Shown here piece after piece: positions 16,247 through 24,940 of a stretch of 64,000 nucleotides of DNA. Within the stretch, counting starts at the first letter, position 1. Each line of letters begins with the position of its first letter. The translations under genes were made by a program, and so were the position numbers. The notes beneath the pieces were generated by a model. It made no database searches, had not been told where the DNA came from, and was given only the letters and a program-made list of their open reading frames with translations. This DNA comes from an uncultured Rhodopila sp. (GTDB taxonomy: Bacteria > Pseudomonadota > Alphaproteobacteria > Acetobacterales > Acetobacteraceae): NCBI GenBank assembly GCA_903932145.1, contig CAIZFE010000025.1, positions 1 through 64,000 on the forward strand. The letters are read 5' to 3'.

Positions 16247-18577
16247 ATGACCACCACGAAGTTCGGCCTCGCCCAGCCCGTCCGCCGCGTGGAGGACCCG
16301 AGGCTGCTGAAAGGTGCCGGCCGCTATACCGACGACATCGTGTTGCCGGGCATGTTATTCGGCATTGTCCTGCGCAGCCCGCATGCCGCGGCAACCATGA
16401 CCCGTCTGGAAACGGCAACCGCCGCCGCGATGCCCGGGGTCGCCGGCGTTTACACCGCGGCGGATCTCGCGGCCGACGGGATCGGCCCCCTGCCCTGCGC
16501 CGCGCTGGTACAGAACCGCGATGGCACGCCGCAGGCGGCGCCGTCGCATCCGGTTCTGGCCGAGGGCGCGGTGCGCCATGTCGGCGATCCGGTCGCCTTC
16601 ATCGTCGCGGAATCCATCAAGCAGGCGCGTGACGCGGCGGAAGCGATCGAGGTCGATTACGACATCCTGCCGTCGATCACCGATCTGCCGACGGCAATGG
16701 ACAAAGGCCAGACGCTGGTCTGGCCGGATGTGAAACACAATCTGGCGTTCGACTGGGAGATCGGGGACAAAGTCGCGACCGAAGGCCAATTCGCCAAAGC
16801 CGCGCATGTCACCAAACTGACCATCGTGAACAACCGCATCGTGGTGAACTCGATCGAGGCGCGGGCGGCGCTGGCGGATTTCGACAGCGCGACCGGCCGG
16901 TGGACGCTGTATGCGAACACTCAGGGCGGCTGGCTGGTCAAGAACCTGATCGGCCCTCAGTTCGGCGTCGATCCCGAAAAATTCCGCATTATCACCCCGG
17001 ACGTCGGCGGTGGCTTCGGCATGAAGCTTTTCCTGTATGCCGAACACGTTCTGACCTGCTTCGCGGCACGCAAACTTGGGCGGCCGGTGAAATGGGCGGC
17101 GGATCGGGGCGAGGCGTTCCTGTGTGACACGCAGGGGCGCGACAACCTCACGCTGGGCGAACTGGCGATCGATGCGGACGGCACGTTCCTGGCGCTGCGG
17201 ACCCGGAATGTCTCCAATATGGGAGCCTACCTTTCGACGTTCGCGCCTTACATTCCGACCTACGCCGGCACCAGCGTTCTTTCGAGCGTTTATGGGTTCA
17301 AGGCGATCTACGCGAACGTGCTGGGGGTTTTCACCAATACCGTCCCGGTCGATGCCTATCGTGGCGCCGGCCGGCCCGAGGCCAACTACCTGGTGGAGCG
17401 GCTGGTGGACGCGGCGGCGCGCGAACTCGGAATCGACAAGGTTGAACTGCGCCGCCGCAACATGGTGCTGCCGGCCGCGATGCCGCATGCGACTCCGGTC
17501 GGGAAGACCTATGACAGCGGCGATTTCCGTATTGTCCTGGATGCCGCCACCTCACGCATGGACTATGCGGGTTTTCCGGCACGACGTGCGGCAGCGGCTT
17601 TACAGGGAAAGCGGCGCGGCCTCGGGCTGGCGTATTACCTGGAAGCGACCGGCGGCGATCCAACCGAACGGGCGGAGATACGGTTCGCGGACGATGGGTT
17701 TGTCGATGTCTATGTCGGCACGCAATCAACCGGTCAGGGGCACGAGACGGCTTATGTGCAGTTGACGGCTCATAACCTGGGCATCGACGGCGACCGGATC
17801 AGGATCCGCCAGGGCGATACCGATACAATCCCGGTGGGCGGCGGCACCGGCGGCGCGCGCAGCCTGTATTCCGAGGGGCAGGCGATCCTGCTGACCTCGC
17901 AATCCGTCATCAAGAAGGGCACGCAGGCGGCAGCGGAGGAACTGGAAGCGGCGGTCGCGGATATCGCGTTCGCGGCCGGGCGTTTCTCCATTGTTGGCAC
18001 CGATCGTGGCATCGACATCATCGCGTTGGCGGAGGCGCAGCGGAAAAAGGCGGCGGCTGGAGAGGCCGCGACTCTGCTGGACGCCGCCGAGATCGCCCCG
18101 ATCGACGCCCACACGTTTCCCAATGGCTGCCATATGGCCGAAGTCGAGATCGATCCGGAAACCGGCGTCACCGAACTGGTGCGCTACAGCGTGTGCGACG
18201 ATTTCGGGAAAACGGTGAACCCGCTGATCGTGCGCGGCCAGGTGGCGGGCGGGGTCGCCCAAGGCTACGGACAGGCCGTGCTGGAACACACGGTTTACGA
18301 TCCGTCCTCCGGCCAGTTGTTGTCCGGCAGCCTGATGGATTACGCGCTTCCCAGGGCGAACGAGTTCCCCGATATCGAAGTCGAACTGCTGGAAATCCCC
18401 TGCGCCTCCAACCCGCTTGGGGCAAAGGGCGCCGGTGAGGCCGGCGCGGTCGGCAGTCCGCCAGCCGTGATCAATGCCATCATCGATGCCTTGAGCGTAG
18501 ACGGGGTGACGCATATCGATATGCCGGCGACACCGGAACGGGTGTGGCGGGCGATGGGGGCGGCAAAGGCGGCTTAG
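16247..18577 (+). CDS. Xanthine dehydrogenase-family molybdopterin-binding subunit (CoxL-like), orphan
   Basis: A 776-residue large subunit of the molybdenum hydroxylase family. It opens [20 protein letters not shown] (typical CoxL start) and has [10 protein letters not shown] (~residue 250), [18 protein letters not shown] (~375), the pterin-contact [13 protein letters not shown] (~490) and the active-site glutamate in [12 protein letters not shown] near the C-terminus. The AYRGAGRPE loop lacks the AYRCSFR cysteine of true CO dehydrogenase, so an aldehyde or N-heterocycle is more likely oxidised. ATG 16247 has GGGAGGAA 8 nt upstream. The FAD (CoxM) and 2Fe-2S (CoxS) partners that normally sit alongside are absent on both sides, which is unusual; it may pair with subunits encoded elsewhere. 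Confidence 0.9.
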   Translation: MTTTKFGLAQPVRRVEDPRLLKGAGRYTDDIVLPGMLFGIVLRSPHAAATMTRLETATAAAMPGVAGVYTAADLAADGIGPLPCAALVQNRDGTPQAAPSHPVLAEGAVRHVGDPVAFIVAESIKQARDAAEAIEVDYDILPSITDLPTAMDKGQTLVWPDVKHNLAFDWEIGDKVATEGQFAKAAHVTKLTIVNNRIVVNSIEARAALADFDSATGRWTLYANTQGGWLVKNLIGPQFGVDPEKFRIITPDVGGGFGMKLFLYAEHVLTCFAARKLGRPVKWAADRGEAFLCDTQGRDNLTLGELAIDADGTFLALRTRNVSNMGAYLSTFAPYIPTYAGTSVLSSVYGFKAIYANVLGVFTNTVPVDAYRGAGRPEANYLVERLVDAAARELGIDKVELRRRNMVLPAAMPHATPVGKTYDSGDFRIVLDAATSRMDYAGFPARRAAAALQGKRRGLGLAYYLEATGGDPTERAEIRFADDGFVDVYVGTQSTGQGHETAYVQLTAHNLGIDGDRIRIRQGDTDTIPVGGGTGGARSLYSEGQAILLTSQSVIKKGTQAAAEELEAAVADIAFAAGRFSIVGTDRGIDIIALAEAQRKKAAAGEAATLLDAAEIAPIDAHTFPNGCHMAEVEIDPETGVTELVRYSVCDDFGKTVNPLIVRGQVAGGVAQGYGQAVLEHTVYDPSSGQLLSGSLMDYALPRANEFPDIEVELLEIPCASNPLGAKGAGEAGAVGSPPAVINAIIDALSVDGVTHIDMPATPERVWRAMGAAKAA

Positions 18578-18696
18578 TGGTGATCGGGTCTCCGGGGTGG
18601 CAGTCGGCCGAGACCGATGTTGATAGCCGGCATCGCGGGTCGCCAGAATGTTGGGCCGCCCTGACGTCTAAGACGCGCAAACCGAAGGAACCGTCG

Positions 18697-19140
18697 GTGG
18701 CGAGCAACCTCCGTCCCATTGCCCAACTGACGGCAATCTTACTGAGAGCCACTGTGATCGTGGCGGTCTCCCCTGCCGTTTCCCGCGAGCATCGCCTGGA
18801 ATGCCCAGCGGAAGCGCCGATCGAGTGGGGAATGGCAAAACGCGCACCGTTGGATGGGCCTGCGGTCCTCGCTCAACCGACGGGTTTGCCAATCAACGAC
18901 CAATCGCCTCCATTGCTTGTGCCAGATCGCGGCTATGCCCACGACGGCGTTTGGCACAACGTCTGGATCATTGGTGAGGAAGCGGGTTGGACGTATTTCG
19001 TCGATTGTCGCTACCGAACTTCAGCCCGGGTGTTGCGGCTTGGGGCGGATGGTCTGCGCCAATGCGAACAAACCGCGGAGCCGTATAACGCCAAAGGCGG
19101 AATCGCGGCGGATGCGAAGCAGACAATGATATGCGACTGA
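18697..19140 (+). CDS. STY0301-like secreted hypothetical protein
   Basis: About 147 residues: a signal-like N-terminus (LTAILLRATVIVAVSPAVS) followed by a small cysteine-containing domain starting LECPAEAPIEWG and ending QTMICD. The spacing of an early CP and late C, with GWTYFVDCRY in between, resembles the STY0301 family of small periplasmic proteins of unknown function; this is a tentative match from memory. GTG 18697 is chosen because AAGGAA sits 7 nt upstream and the signal peptide follows directly. Two pairs of cysteines could form disulfides. It follows the CoxL-like gene on the same strand by about 120 nt. Confidence 0.6.
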   Translation: MASNLRPIAQLTAILLRATVIVAVSPAVSREHRLECPAEAPIEWGMAKRAPLDGPAVLAQPTGLPINDQSPPLLVPDRGYAHDGVWHNVWIIGEEAGWTYFVDCRYRTSARVLRLGADGLRQCEQTAEPYNAKGGIAADAKQTMICD

Positions 19141-19232
19141 ACCCGCGGCGAAGGTACTCGCCGACGGATATATGACTTCAGCTCCATTCACTGATCGCCG
19201 AAGTTACATATTTTTATTTCTTGTAAGCACCA

Positions 19233-19309
19233 AGACCCCCGACCGCCAAAGGCGAGAGCGGGGGTCTGCGTGCGAAGGAGTCCTTCGCGTTCGGCATCCA
19301 AAGCCGAAC
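19233..19309. repeat. Array of three adjacent hairpins
   Basis: Three consecutive inverted repeats: AGACCCCCG / CGGGGGTCT (19233-19241 and 19259-19267, with an inner CGCC-aaa-GGCG), GCGAAGGA-g-TCCTTCGC (19272-19288) and GTTCGGC-atccaaa-GCCGAAC (19289-19309). They follow one another with almost no spacer. The plan resembles the hairpin series at 10819-10895, suggesting a mosaic dispersed repeat rather than a terminator, as no T-run follows on either strand. Confidence 0.65.
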
Positions 19310-19605
19310 ATGACGTGGACTATTGAGATCAGTTACCGATGCCACGGCGATCGGCAACTCCGTATATGCTCGGTGGAGTCATGCTCGATGTGCACCCTCC
19401 TATCTGGTTACCAGTAAAGCCTGCTCCCTCCGACGATACGATGTCAAGAAAATCTTGCTGATTTTTTCAGGAACGATCGCATCCTTTAATCTGGTCCGGG
19501 CCAGCAATCATTGCCCGGTGAAATCGGATCGCCCACGGACAGGTTGACTTTATGGGGTGTGACGCTGGCGGCTTGGCAGCCTTCGGAACGCCGACAACCG
19601 GGCAG

Positions 19606-19630
19606 AAAAAAACCCCGTCAAAGGGCGGGG
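19606..19630 (-). terminator. Rho-independent terminator on the minus strand, no known gene upstream
   Basis: Read on the minus strand: CCCCG, an 8-nt loop CCCTTTGA, CGGGG, then seven T residues. This is a good intrinsic terminator, yet no minus-strand gene is recognised before it. A minus-strand frame (last codons IGVLREFTA, stop at 19652) ends 22 nt upstream, so it may mark a gene remnant or a small RNA. Confidence 0.65.
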
Positions 19631-19909
19631 CTCTGATCGATCCTGAGACGCCTAAGCTGTAAACTCGCGAAGAACTCCAATCCCCTTAGGAGGACTTTTT
19701 TGCCTTCGCTGACTTGTGGCGGCAGGTGACCATGCCTGACCGATATCGGTCGCCGCCAGCCCTGTCAAGCGGCCACCTTCGCGCAGGTATCGCACAATAC
19801 CGACAGGTTCGCCGAACCGCGCCTCATCACGCAACCGTTGTCGTTGAGCTTTCCAAAGGTGACCTATAGGATCAGTTGGAACGACATGTGGCGGGCCACT
19901 GAGGCGGAC

Positions 19910-20302
19910 ATGAGCGCGATGGCAAAACTCGCTGCATTCGACAGCCAAAAATATCTGAGCCTTGAAACCCACCGGAAGAACGGACAGGCCGTCCGCACGC
20001 CGGTCTGGTTTGCCGCTGCCCCTGGACCAATCCTTTACGTCTACACGGTCGCCGATTCGGGCAAGGCGAAACGCCTGCGGCGAACCGGTGAGGCCAGGAT
20101 CGCGGTTTGCAATGCGCGTGGGACGATAACCGGCCCATGGTCGAATGTGCGGGCGACGATTGTCGATGGCGACGCGTTTGCCGAGGGCATGCGGTTCCTC
20201 GACCACAAATATTGGCCATGGAAGCAGATCCTGGATCTCGCCCACCGGCTGTTTCCCCGCCACCGCCGAGTCATGATCGCGATCAAGCCGATCCCCGGTT
20301 GA
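19910..20302 (+). CDS. PPOX-class (F420/flavin) oxidoreductase-like protein
   Basis: About 130 residues with the split-barrel flavin-binding pattern of pyridoxamine-phosphate-oxidase-like proteins: FDSQKYLSLETHRKNGQAVR, TPVWFAAAPGPILYVYT and KAKRLRRTGEARIAVCNARG are the classic first strands of the small PPOX group often called F420-dependent. Substrate unknown; many of these bind FMN, F420 or heme. ATG 19910 is supported by GAGG 5-6 nt upstream and by the family start; ATG 19919 is another option. Single gene; the next gene (VOC) follows 120 nt later on the same strand. Confidence 0.78.
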   Translation: MSAMAKLAAFDSQKYLSLETHRKNGQAVRTPVWFAAAPGPILYVYTVADSGKAKRLRRTGEARIAVCNARGTITGPWSNVRATIVDGDAFAEGMRFLDHKYWPWKQILDLAHRLFPRHRRVMIAIKPIPG

Positions 20303-20423
20303 GGGACAGCAAGCCACCAACAGCGCGTGATCGACGCGACCGGCCACGATGTTCCGAGACGTGGCGCTTGCACAAGCGGTGCTGACGATTTTGAATGGGT
20401 GAAAGCTACCCAGGGGAACGACC

Positions 20424-20963
20424 ATGCGAACGATTCACGCCCGCCTCGCCCACGTCGGCATTTACGCGCACGACAAACCTCGGCTTGAGAGCTTCTACAC
20501 CACCGTGCTCGGTTTGATGGTGACCGACAGCGGCAAGGCCCGCAGTGGAATGGAACTGACCTTCCTCAGCGCCAGCCCCGGCAACCATCATCAGTTGGTG
20601 CTGGTCGGCGGCAGACCGGATACGTCGGGGTTCAATCCGATCAACCAGATTTCGTTCATGGTGGACAGCCTTGCCGATCTGCGCGTGGTGCATCGCCGGG
20701 CGCTGGATAATGGGGCGACCGACATGCGGGTGACGTCGCATGGCAATGCGTGGTCCTGCTACTTCAAGGACCCCGAGGGCAATACGGTTGAAGCGTATCT
20801 GGACACGCCGTTCCATGTGCCGCAGCCGCATGGGGAGCCACTGGATTTGGCGAAGTCTGACGCCGAAATTCTTGCGGAAACCGAGGCGTCATGCCGAGCG
20901 GATGCGGGATTTATGATGATGGAGGATTTTCAGCGGTCGCTGGCGGATCGGCTGGCGGGCTGA
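20424..20963 (+). CDS. VOC-superfamily protein (glyoxalase/extradiol dioxygenase fold)
   Basis: 179 residues. A single VOC module pair: LAHVGIYAHDKPRLESFYTT has the N-terminal metal-ligand histidine, NHHQLVLVGG supplies a second histidine, NQISFMVDSLADLRVV starts the second half and GNTVEAYLD contains the C-terminal glutamate ligand. This arrangement fits metal-dependent members related to catechol-2,3-dioxygenase or fosfomycin/glyoxalase enzymes; the actual substrate is not evident. A 45-residue tail follows the fold. ATG 20424 has GGGGAA 6 nt upstream. No catabolic operon surrounds it. Confidence 0.82.
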   Translation: MRTIHARLAHVGIYAHDKPRLESFYTTVLGLMVTDSGKARSGMELTFLSASPGNHHQLVLVGGRPDTSGFNPINQISFMVDSLADLRVVHRRALDNGATDMRVTSHGNAWSCYFKDPEGNTVEAYLDTPFHVPQPHGEPLDLAKSDAEILAETEASCRADAGFMMMEDFQRSLADRLAG

Positions 20964-21084
20964 GCGGTTCGCTTCTCTCAATACTGGCATTGGCTTGCCC
21001 GGGGCGGGTTGTGGCTCTATCGACAGGACCTACCGGGTTCCGGCCCTCATGGCCGGGCGCCCTGGAAACCCGGGAGTTCCGCCT

Positions 21085-21879
21085 ATGAGTGCGAGCCGGC
21101 CGTTGTCGTTCATTCTTGCCGCTTCGGATCAAGGCACGCTAATCGTCAATCTGAACGACCGGCACGCTGTCGATTCCACCCACGCGCACGGGGTAGGCCA
21201 TCAGATTTTGACCAACGCGGGCTACGAGCAGTCAGAGATCGACACGGTCCTGACGATGCTCGGTTGGCTGCGCGAACATCGCGGCGACGGCGTCGTGGCA
21301 CTGGATTGCGGTGCGAATATTGGTGTCCACACGATCTCTTTTGCTCGCCACATGACGCAATGGGGCCGGGTCATTGCCTTTGAGGCGCAGGAGCGGATTT
21401 ACTATGCCCTGGCTGGCAATATCTGCCTGAACAACCTTTTCAACGCCCGCGCCGTCTATGCGGCCGTCGGCGACCGCGACGGCACGCTGATGATCCCGGC
21501 GCCCGACTACAATCGACCCGGTAGCTTTGGCAGCCTGGAACTGATGCAAAGCGAGCGAACGGAAAACATCGGTCAGCCGATCGATTACCGGCCGGAGGCC
21601 ATGCAGCCGGTGCCATTGGTATGCCTGGACGGGTTGGGATTGCCGCGGGTCGATTTCATGAAGATCGACGTGGAAGGGATGGAGATCGCGGTCCTGGACG
21701 GCGCCAGTGATATCCTGACACGGTTTCGGCCCTATTTGCTGATTGAGCATATCAAGACCGACCGGAAAGCCTTAGCCACCAGGTTGGAGGCGTTAGGATA
21801 CAGGGTGTGGGTCATGGGCATGAACACGTTGGCCCTGCCGGCGGACGACCCGTGCACGGACAAAATCATTCAGCGATGA
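21085..21879 (+). CDS. FkbM-family methyltransferase
   Basis: 264 residues with an AdoMet-binding Rossmann fold: motif I is VALDCGANIGVHTISFA (~residue 75), then GRVIAFEAQERIYYALAGN, and the FkbM hallmark FMKIDVEGMEIAVLDGA near residue 200, ending in PYLLIEHIKTD. FkbM proteins O-methylate sugars or polyketides; in this context (next to a GT25 glycosyltransferase) methylation of a surface glycan is a reasonable guess. ATG 21085 has GGGAG 8 nt upstream. It is followed by the GT25 gene on the same strand with an 82-nt gap. Confidence 0.88.
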   Translation: MSASRPLSFILAASDQGTLIVNLNDRHAVDSTHAHGVGHQILTNAGYEQSEIDTVLTMLGWLREHRGDGVVALDCGANIGVHTISFARHMTQWGRVIAFEAQERIYYALAGNICLNNLFNARAVYAAVGDRDGTLMIPAPDYNRPGSFGSLELMQSERTENIGQPIDYRPEAMQPVPLVCLDGLGLPRVDFMKIDVEGMEIAVLDGASDILTRFRPYLLIEHIKTDRKALATRLEALGYRVWVMGMNTLALPADDPCTDKIIQR

Positions 21880-21961
21880 CCCGCACGCCGACTTTACTGC
21901 GCTTCCGTCCCGTCACTACTGATAATACGGGGCGGTGTTCGCCCATCACCCGCGAGTTTCG

Positions 21962-22732
21962 ATGATAGAATGCATCAAGGTTGTTAACCTCGAACGATCA
22001 CCCGAGCGTCTCGCGCGGTTTATTGCACTGCATCCCGGTGTGCCGGCGGAGCGTTTTCCGGCCGTCGATGGTGGCACGCTCGACCGTGACGCCTGCGTCC
22101 GGGACGGGATCATCACAGACGATAATCATTACCGCACCGGAGCCATCGGGTGTGCGATGTCGCATATCAACCTGTGGCGCGAATGCGCCGCCGGGACGAT
22201 TCCGTTTCATGTGGTTGAGGACGATATCATCCTACGTCATGATTTCCAGGCAATGGCCAGTGCCGCGCTTGCGACTCTGGCGGATTGGGACATCGTTTTG
22301 TGGACCCATAACCTCGACTGGCCGTTGCAGATTCGACCGTCACCCGGATTCGGCGTCGTCGTCGTGCAATATGACTATGAGGCGTTGCAACACGAGGCGT
22401 TCGTGTCAGCGACCGCGCCCACCACATTGATGCCGTTGGTGGCGGCGGCGGGAACCGGATGCTATTCGGTGTCACCGCGAGGGGCGGCTCGCATTTTGAA
22501 CGACTGCTTGCCGATCGGTACCGCGATGCCGAGATATCTTGAGAAACTTGAAGGCGGGTGGACGAACACCGGTATCGATGTCGAATTATCGAGGCATTAC
22601 GCTGACTGGCAGGCTTTCGTCGCGCTGCCGCAGCTGGCGGCGGCCAACCACGACCAAAATAATTCGTCCATTCGCGGGCATTTGGCGGCGATGCATGATT
22701 TTCGGATTGCGAACCGAGCGCCAATCGATTAA
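21962..22732 (+). CDS. Glycosyltransferase family 25 protein
   Basis: 256 residues matching the GT25 (LPS core/oligosaccharide galactosyl- or glucosyltransferase) pattern: IKVVNLERSPERLARF at the start, RFPAVDG, GAIGCAMSHINLWREC and the acidic VVEDDI, which is the likely metal/nucleotide-sugar site. The C-terminal part (PTTLMPLVAAAGTGCYSVS) has the usual membrane-proximal strand. ATG 21962 is preferred over the earlier start at 21935 because the family begins right at IECIKVVNLERS. It acts on the cytoplasmic side of the membrane in surface polysaccharide assembly. Confidence 0.88.
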   Translation: MIECIKVVNLERSPERLARFIALHPGVPAERFPAVDGGTLDRDACVRDGIITDDNHYRTGAIGCAMSHINLWRECAAGTIPFHVVEDDIILRHDFQAMASAALATLADWDIVLWTHNLDWPLQIRPSPGFGVVVVQYDYEALQHEAFVSATAPTTLMPLVAAAGTGCYSVSPRGAARILNDCLPIGTAMPRYLEKLEGGWTNTGIDVELSRHYADWQAFVALPQLAAANHDQNNSSIRGHLAAMHDFRIANRAPID

Positions 22733-22739
22733 ACGCCCG

Positions 22740-23621
22740 TCAAACAGTCTGCCAATACTGTTTCGTAGCACCGACGTTATGGACCTTTGCACGATCACAG
22801 GTCTTGCATAATGAATCGCGGGAAAAGCGCGGCGCCATGTTTTCACCGATCAAGCGAGCAAGACCGCCCGCGGAAAACATTTCATAGTAATCCTGTTCCA
22901 ATAGATTTCCGACCTTGTGCTTCAGCGAGTAGTCCATGCAGCACAGGACAACGTCACCATTCGGCAGACATACATTTTGGTCATAGAATGGTGTGAATCC
23001 GCAACTGACTGCGCTGTGGTGTTCCGGCATGGCGGCCAGTCCCTGGCCCGGGACATCGGCCTCGCCGACATTACCGGCCCGCGAATGACCAGTCCAGGAC
23101 CCAAGTTGAATGCCCATATGATCCAGATCATGGTGCGGTTTTCCTCCGGAATCCATGGTCATGACCTGAAAGTTGGGTAAAACTCCGGACATTCCTAAAG
23201 AGATGAATGCACGCAAAGTGGCTTCGTAATCGGTGCTATAGCGCCATCCTCGCATATTGCCGTGGCGATCCGGCAGGTGCAGGCAAAGCACTTCGATCCG
23301 GGTAGCATAGTCATGCAGCAGATGAACAACGATCTCCCGATCCACCGGCCCCATGTCATACAAAGTGGTATAAATCGCGACGGTGAAACCGCTTTCCAGA
23401 GCATGTCGCAGCATCGCCGTCGCGTCTGGATTGGCCCAGGGTTCGGCCATTCCGGAAAAATCGATTCGAACGTGGTTAGGCACCTTACTCAGGATCGTCT
23501 TGAAATTTTCCAGGGACAGGTATTTGGTATTTTTCCCATAGATGCCGCGCAGCGTGTCCTGTGGACAAAACGTGCATTTCAGCGGACAGCCGACCATCAG
23601 GGTAAATTCAAGTGACGGCAT
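22740..23621 (-). CDS. Radical SAM/SPASM domain protein
   Basis: 293 residues. The N-terminus has the radical SAM iron-sulfur motif CPLKCTFC at about residue 12-19, followed by a partial TIM barrel (RIDFSGMAEPW has the glycine/SAM contact region). The C-terminus is a SPASM-type cluster-binding domain: CGFTPFYDQNVCLPNGDVVLC, CCMDY and CKTCDRA. The start sits immediately before the first strand, so there is no extra N-terminal domain. Substrate unknown; such enzymes occur in glycan or peptide modification. Its 3' end meets the GT25 3' end 7 nt away, and it follows the racemase gene by 36 nt on the minus strand. Confidence 0.88.
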   Translation of the reverse strand: MPSLEFTLMVGCPLKCTFCPQDTLRGIYGKNTKYLSLENFKTILSKVPNHVRIDFSGMAEPWANPDATAMLRHALESGFTVAIYTTLYDMGPVDREIVVHLLHDYATRIEVLCLHLPDRHGNMRGWRYSTDYEATLRAFISLGMSGVLPNFQVMTMDSGGKPHHDLDHMGIQLGSWTGHSRAGNVGEADVPGQGLAAMPEHHSAVSCGFTPFYDQNVCLPNGDVVLCCMDYSLKHKVGNLLEQDYYEMFSAGGLARLIGENMAPRFSRDSLCKTCDRAKVHNVGATKQYWQTV

Positions 23622-23657
23622 CGGTGAGCCTATCGTGTGACCGGGATTTTTGGTCGT

Positions 23658-24362
23658 TCAACCACGCGCCCACGCAATTGACGCCCGCGCCAGCGCATCG
23701 ATGGTGTCCACCACCGGCACCTCCAAACCCTCGGCCGGCCCGGCCAGGATCGCCAGCGGAATCTCCGTGCAGCCCAGCACCACGGCGGACGCACCGCGAG
23801 CGGCCAAACTGTTGGCGACCTCCACCAGCGGGTGGTAGGCCTCGGCCACCCGGTTGGCCTTCACCGCCGCAATCGCCGGTGTCACGAGCCGTTCCATCTG
23901 CATCGCGTCGGGTTCGATGATGTCCCACCCCTGTGCGGCCAGACGCTCCTGAAACAGCTTCATCGATAGCGTCAGTTGCGTGCCCATCAAACCGATGCGG
24001 CCGGGCGCGATGCCGATGCGGCGCAGATCGGTCGCGGTTGCGTCCACGATGTGCAGGATCGGCATGCCGGCGTCTCGCGCCATCGGCTCGTACCAACCGT
24101 GCGCCGTGTTGCAGGGAATGGCGATGGCCTCGCATCCGGCCGCACGCAACCCATCGATGCCGCGCATCAGCCACGGCAACGGATCGGCTCCATTACCCAG
24201 GCGGGATGCCGCTCGGTCGGGAATGCGAGGGTCGGACCACAGGACGGCGGGAATGTGGTCCTGATCTTTGTCGGCCGGGGTCAGCAGCGTCAGCCGCAGC
24301 ATGAAATGGGCACTCGCCAGCGGCCCCATGCCGCCCAGCACCCCAAGTATCTTATCCGTCAT
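23658..24362 (-). CDS. Aspartate/glutamate racemase-family protein
   Basis: 234 residues, starting ILGVLGGMGPLASAHFM as in Asp/Glu racemases. Both catalytic cysteines are visible: the first in AIPCNTAHGWY (~residue 80) and the second in VVLGCTEIPLAI (~residue 190). It interconverts L- and D- forms of aspartate, glutamate or a related amino acid without a cofactor. ATG 24362 overlaps the yaiI stop by 4 nt, so both are co-translated. The substrate is not certain; this subgroup is often labelled aspartate racemase. Confidence 0.88.
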   Translation of the reverse strand: MTDKILGVLGGMGPLASAHFMLRLTLLTPADKDQDHIPAVLWSDPRIPDRAASRLGNGADPLPWLMRGIDGLRAAGCEAIAIPCNTAHGWYEPMARDAGMPILHIVDATATDLRRIGIAPGRIGLMGTQLTLSMKLFQERLAAQGWDIIEPDAMQMERLVTPAIAAVKANRVAEAYHPLVEVANSLAARGASAVVLGCTEIPLAILAGPAEGLEVPVVDTIDALARASIAWARG

Positions 24363-24823
24363 CCGATTCGTTCCCGTTGCGCCGCCCGCACCAATGTATC
24401 CAACGCGCTGAGAAACTGCGAGCGATCCTGTTTCGTCAGCGGCGCCGGGCCGCCGGTATTCATGCCGATCTCGCGCAAGTAACGCCCAACCTCGCGGCCG
24501 GCGAGGGCGCTGCCGATATTGTCGGAGGTCCAGATTTTGCCGTTCGGTGCCAGTGCGCGGCCGCCTTTCGCCAGACAGCGGGAGGCCAATGGGATGTCGC
24601 TGGTGATGCACACGTCCGCCTTGGTGCAGCGTTCGGCAATCCAGTCGTCGGCGACGTCGGCGCCGGCCTCGACGGTGATCATGGTCACGTTTGGCCGTCC
24701 GGGTGGGCGGATCGGACGCGAGCCATTGGCCACGACAAAAACCGGCAAGGCCAGCCGATCCGCGACACGATAAACCTCGTCGCGAACCGGGCAGGCATCA
24801 CCGTCAATGTAGAGTGTCGTCAT
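24359..24823 (-). CDS. yaiI: YaiI/YqxD family protein (DUF188)
   Basis: 154 residues. It begins TTLYIDGDACPVRDEVYR, with the DUF188 acidic nest, and contains TKADVCITSDIPLASRCL and APNGKIWTSDNIGSALA; this is the YaiI/YqxD family, with a PIN-like fold and proposed RNase-type activity, otherwise uncharacterised. ATG 24823 is the family start; a longer frame reading up to 24892 passes through a REP-like repeat and is not used. The stop overlaps the racemase start. Confidence 0.85.
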   Translation of the reverse strand: MTTLYIDGDACPVRDEVYRVADRLALPVFVVANGSRPIRPPGRPNVTMITVEAGADVADDWIAERCTKADVCITSDIPLASRCLAKGGRALAPNGKIWTSDNIGSALAGREVGRYLREIGMNTGGPAPLTKQDRSQFLSALDTLVRAAQRERIG

Positions 24824-24838
24824 GTCACCCGGGCCTGA

Positions 24839-24872
24839 AGGCGTGGATGGCGGGCCTGCGTCCGCCATGACG
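24839..24872 (-). repeat. REP-like family A copy upstream of yaiI
   Basis: A 34-nt unit in the minus orientation that differs from the units at 9011 and 12774 at two positions only (in the hairpin loop and one adjacent arm base). It lies 15 nt upstream of the yaiI start, on the side of the gene where a leader would be. Confidence 0.85.
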
Positions 24873-24940
24873 GCATCGGTATCCCGCAACATGCGTTCCC
24901 GCTCGGTGCGACACCGAGCGGGAACGCAGTCGCTGGCTTT

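Larger units (their letters stand above)
19141..19909. other. Long intergenic region with hairpin array and isolated terminator
   Basis: 770 bases without a gene I can support. It holds a run of three hairpins at 19233-19309 and a minus-strand intrinsic terminator at 19606-19630. The small frames that cross it read through the hairpins. The stretch 19310-19600 has lower GC than its surroundings and shows no recognisable gene or RNA. Confidence 0.5.

Noticed and set aside
19172-19417. 81-codon frame on the plus strand
   Set aside because: It translates the three-hairpin repeat and flanks; no family pattern.
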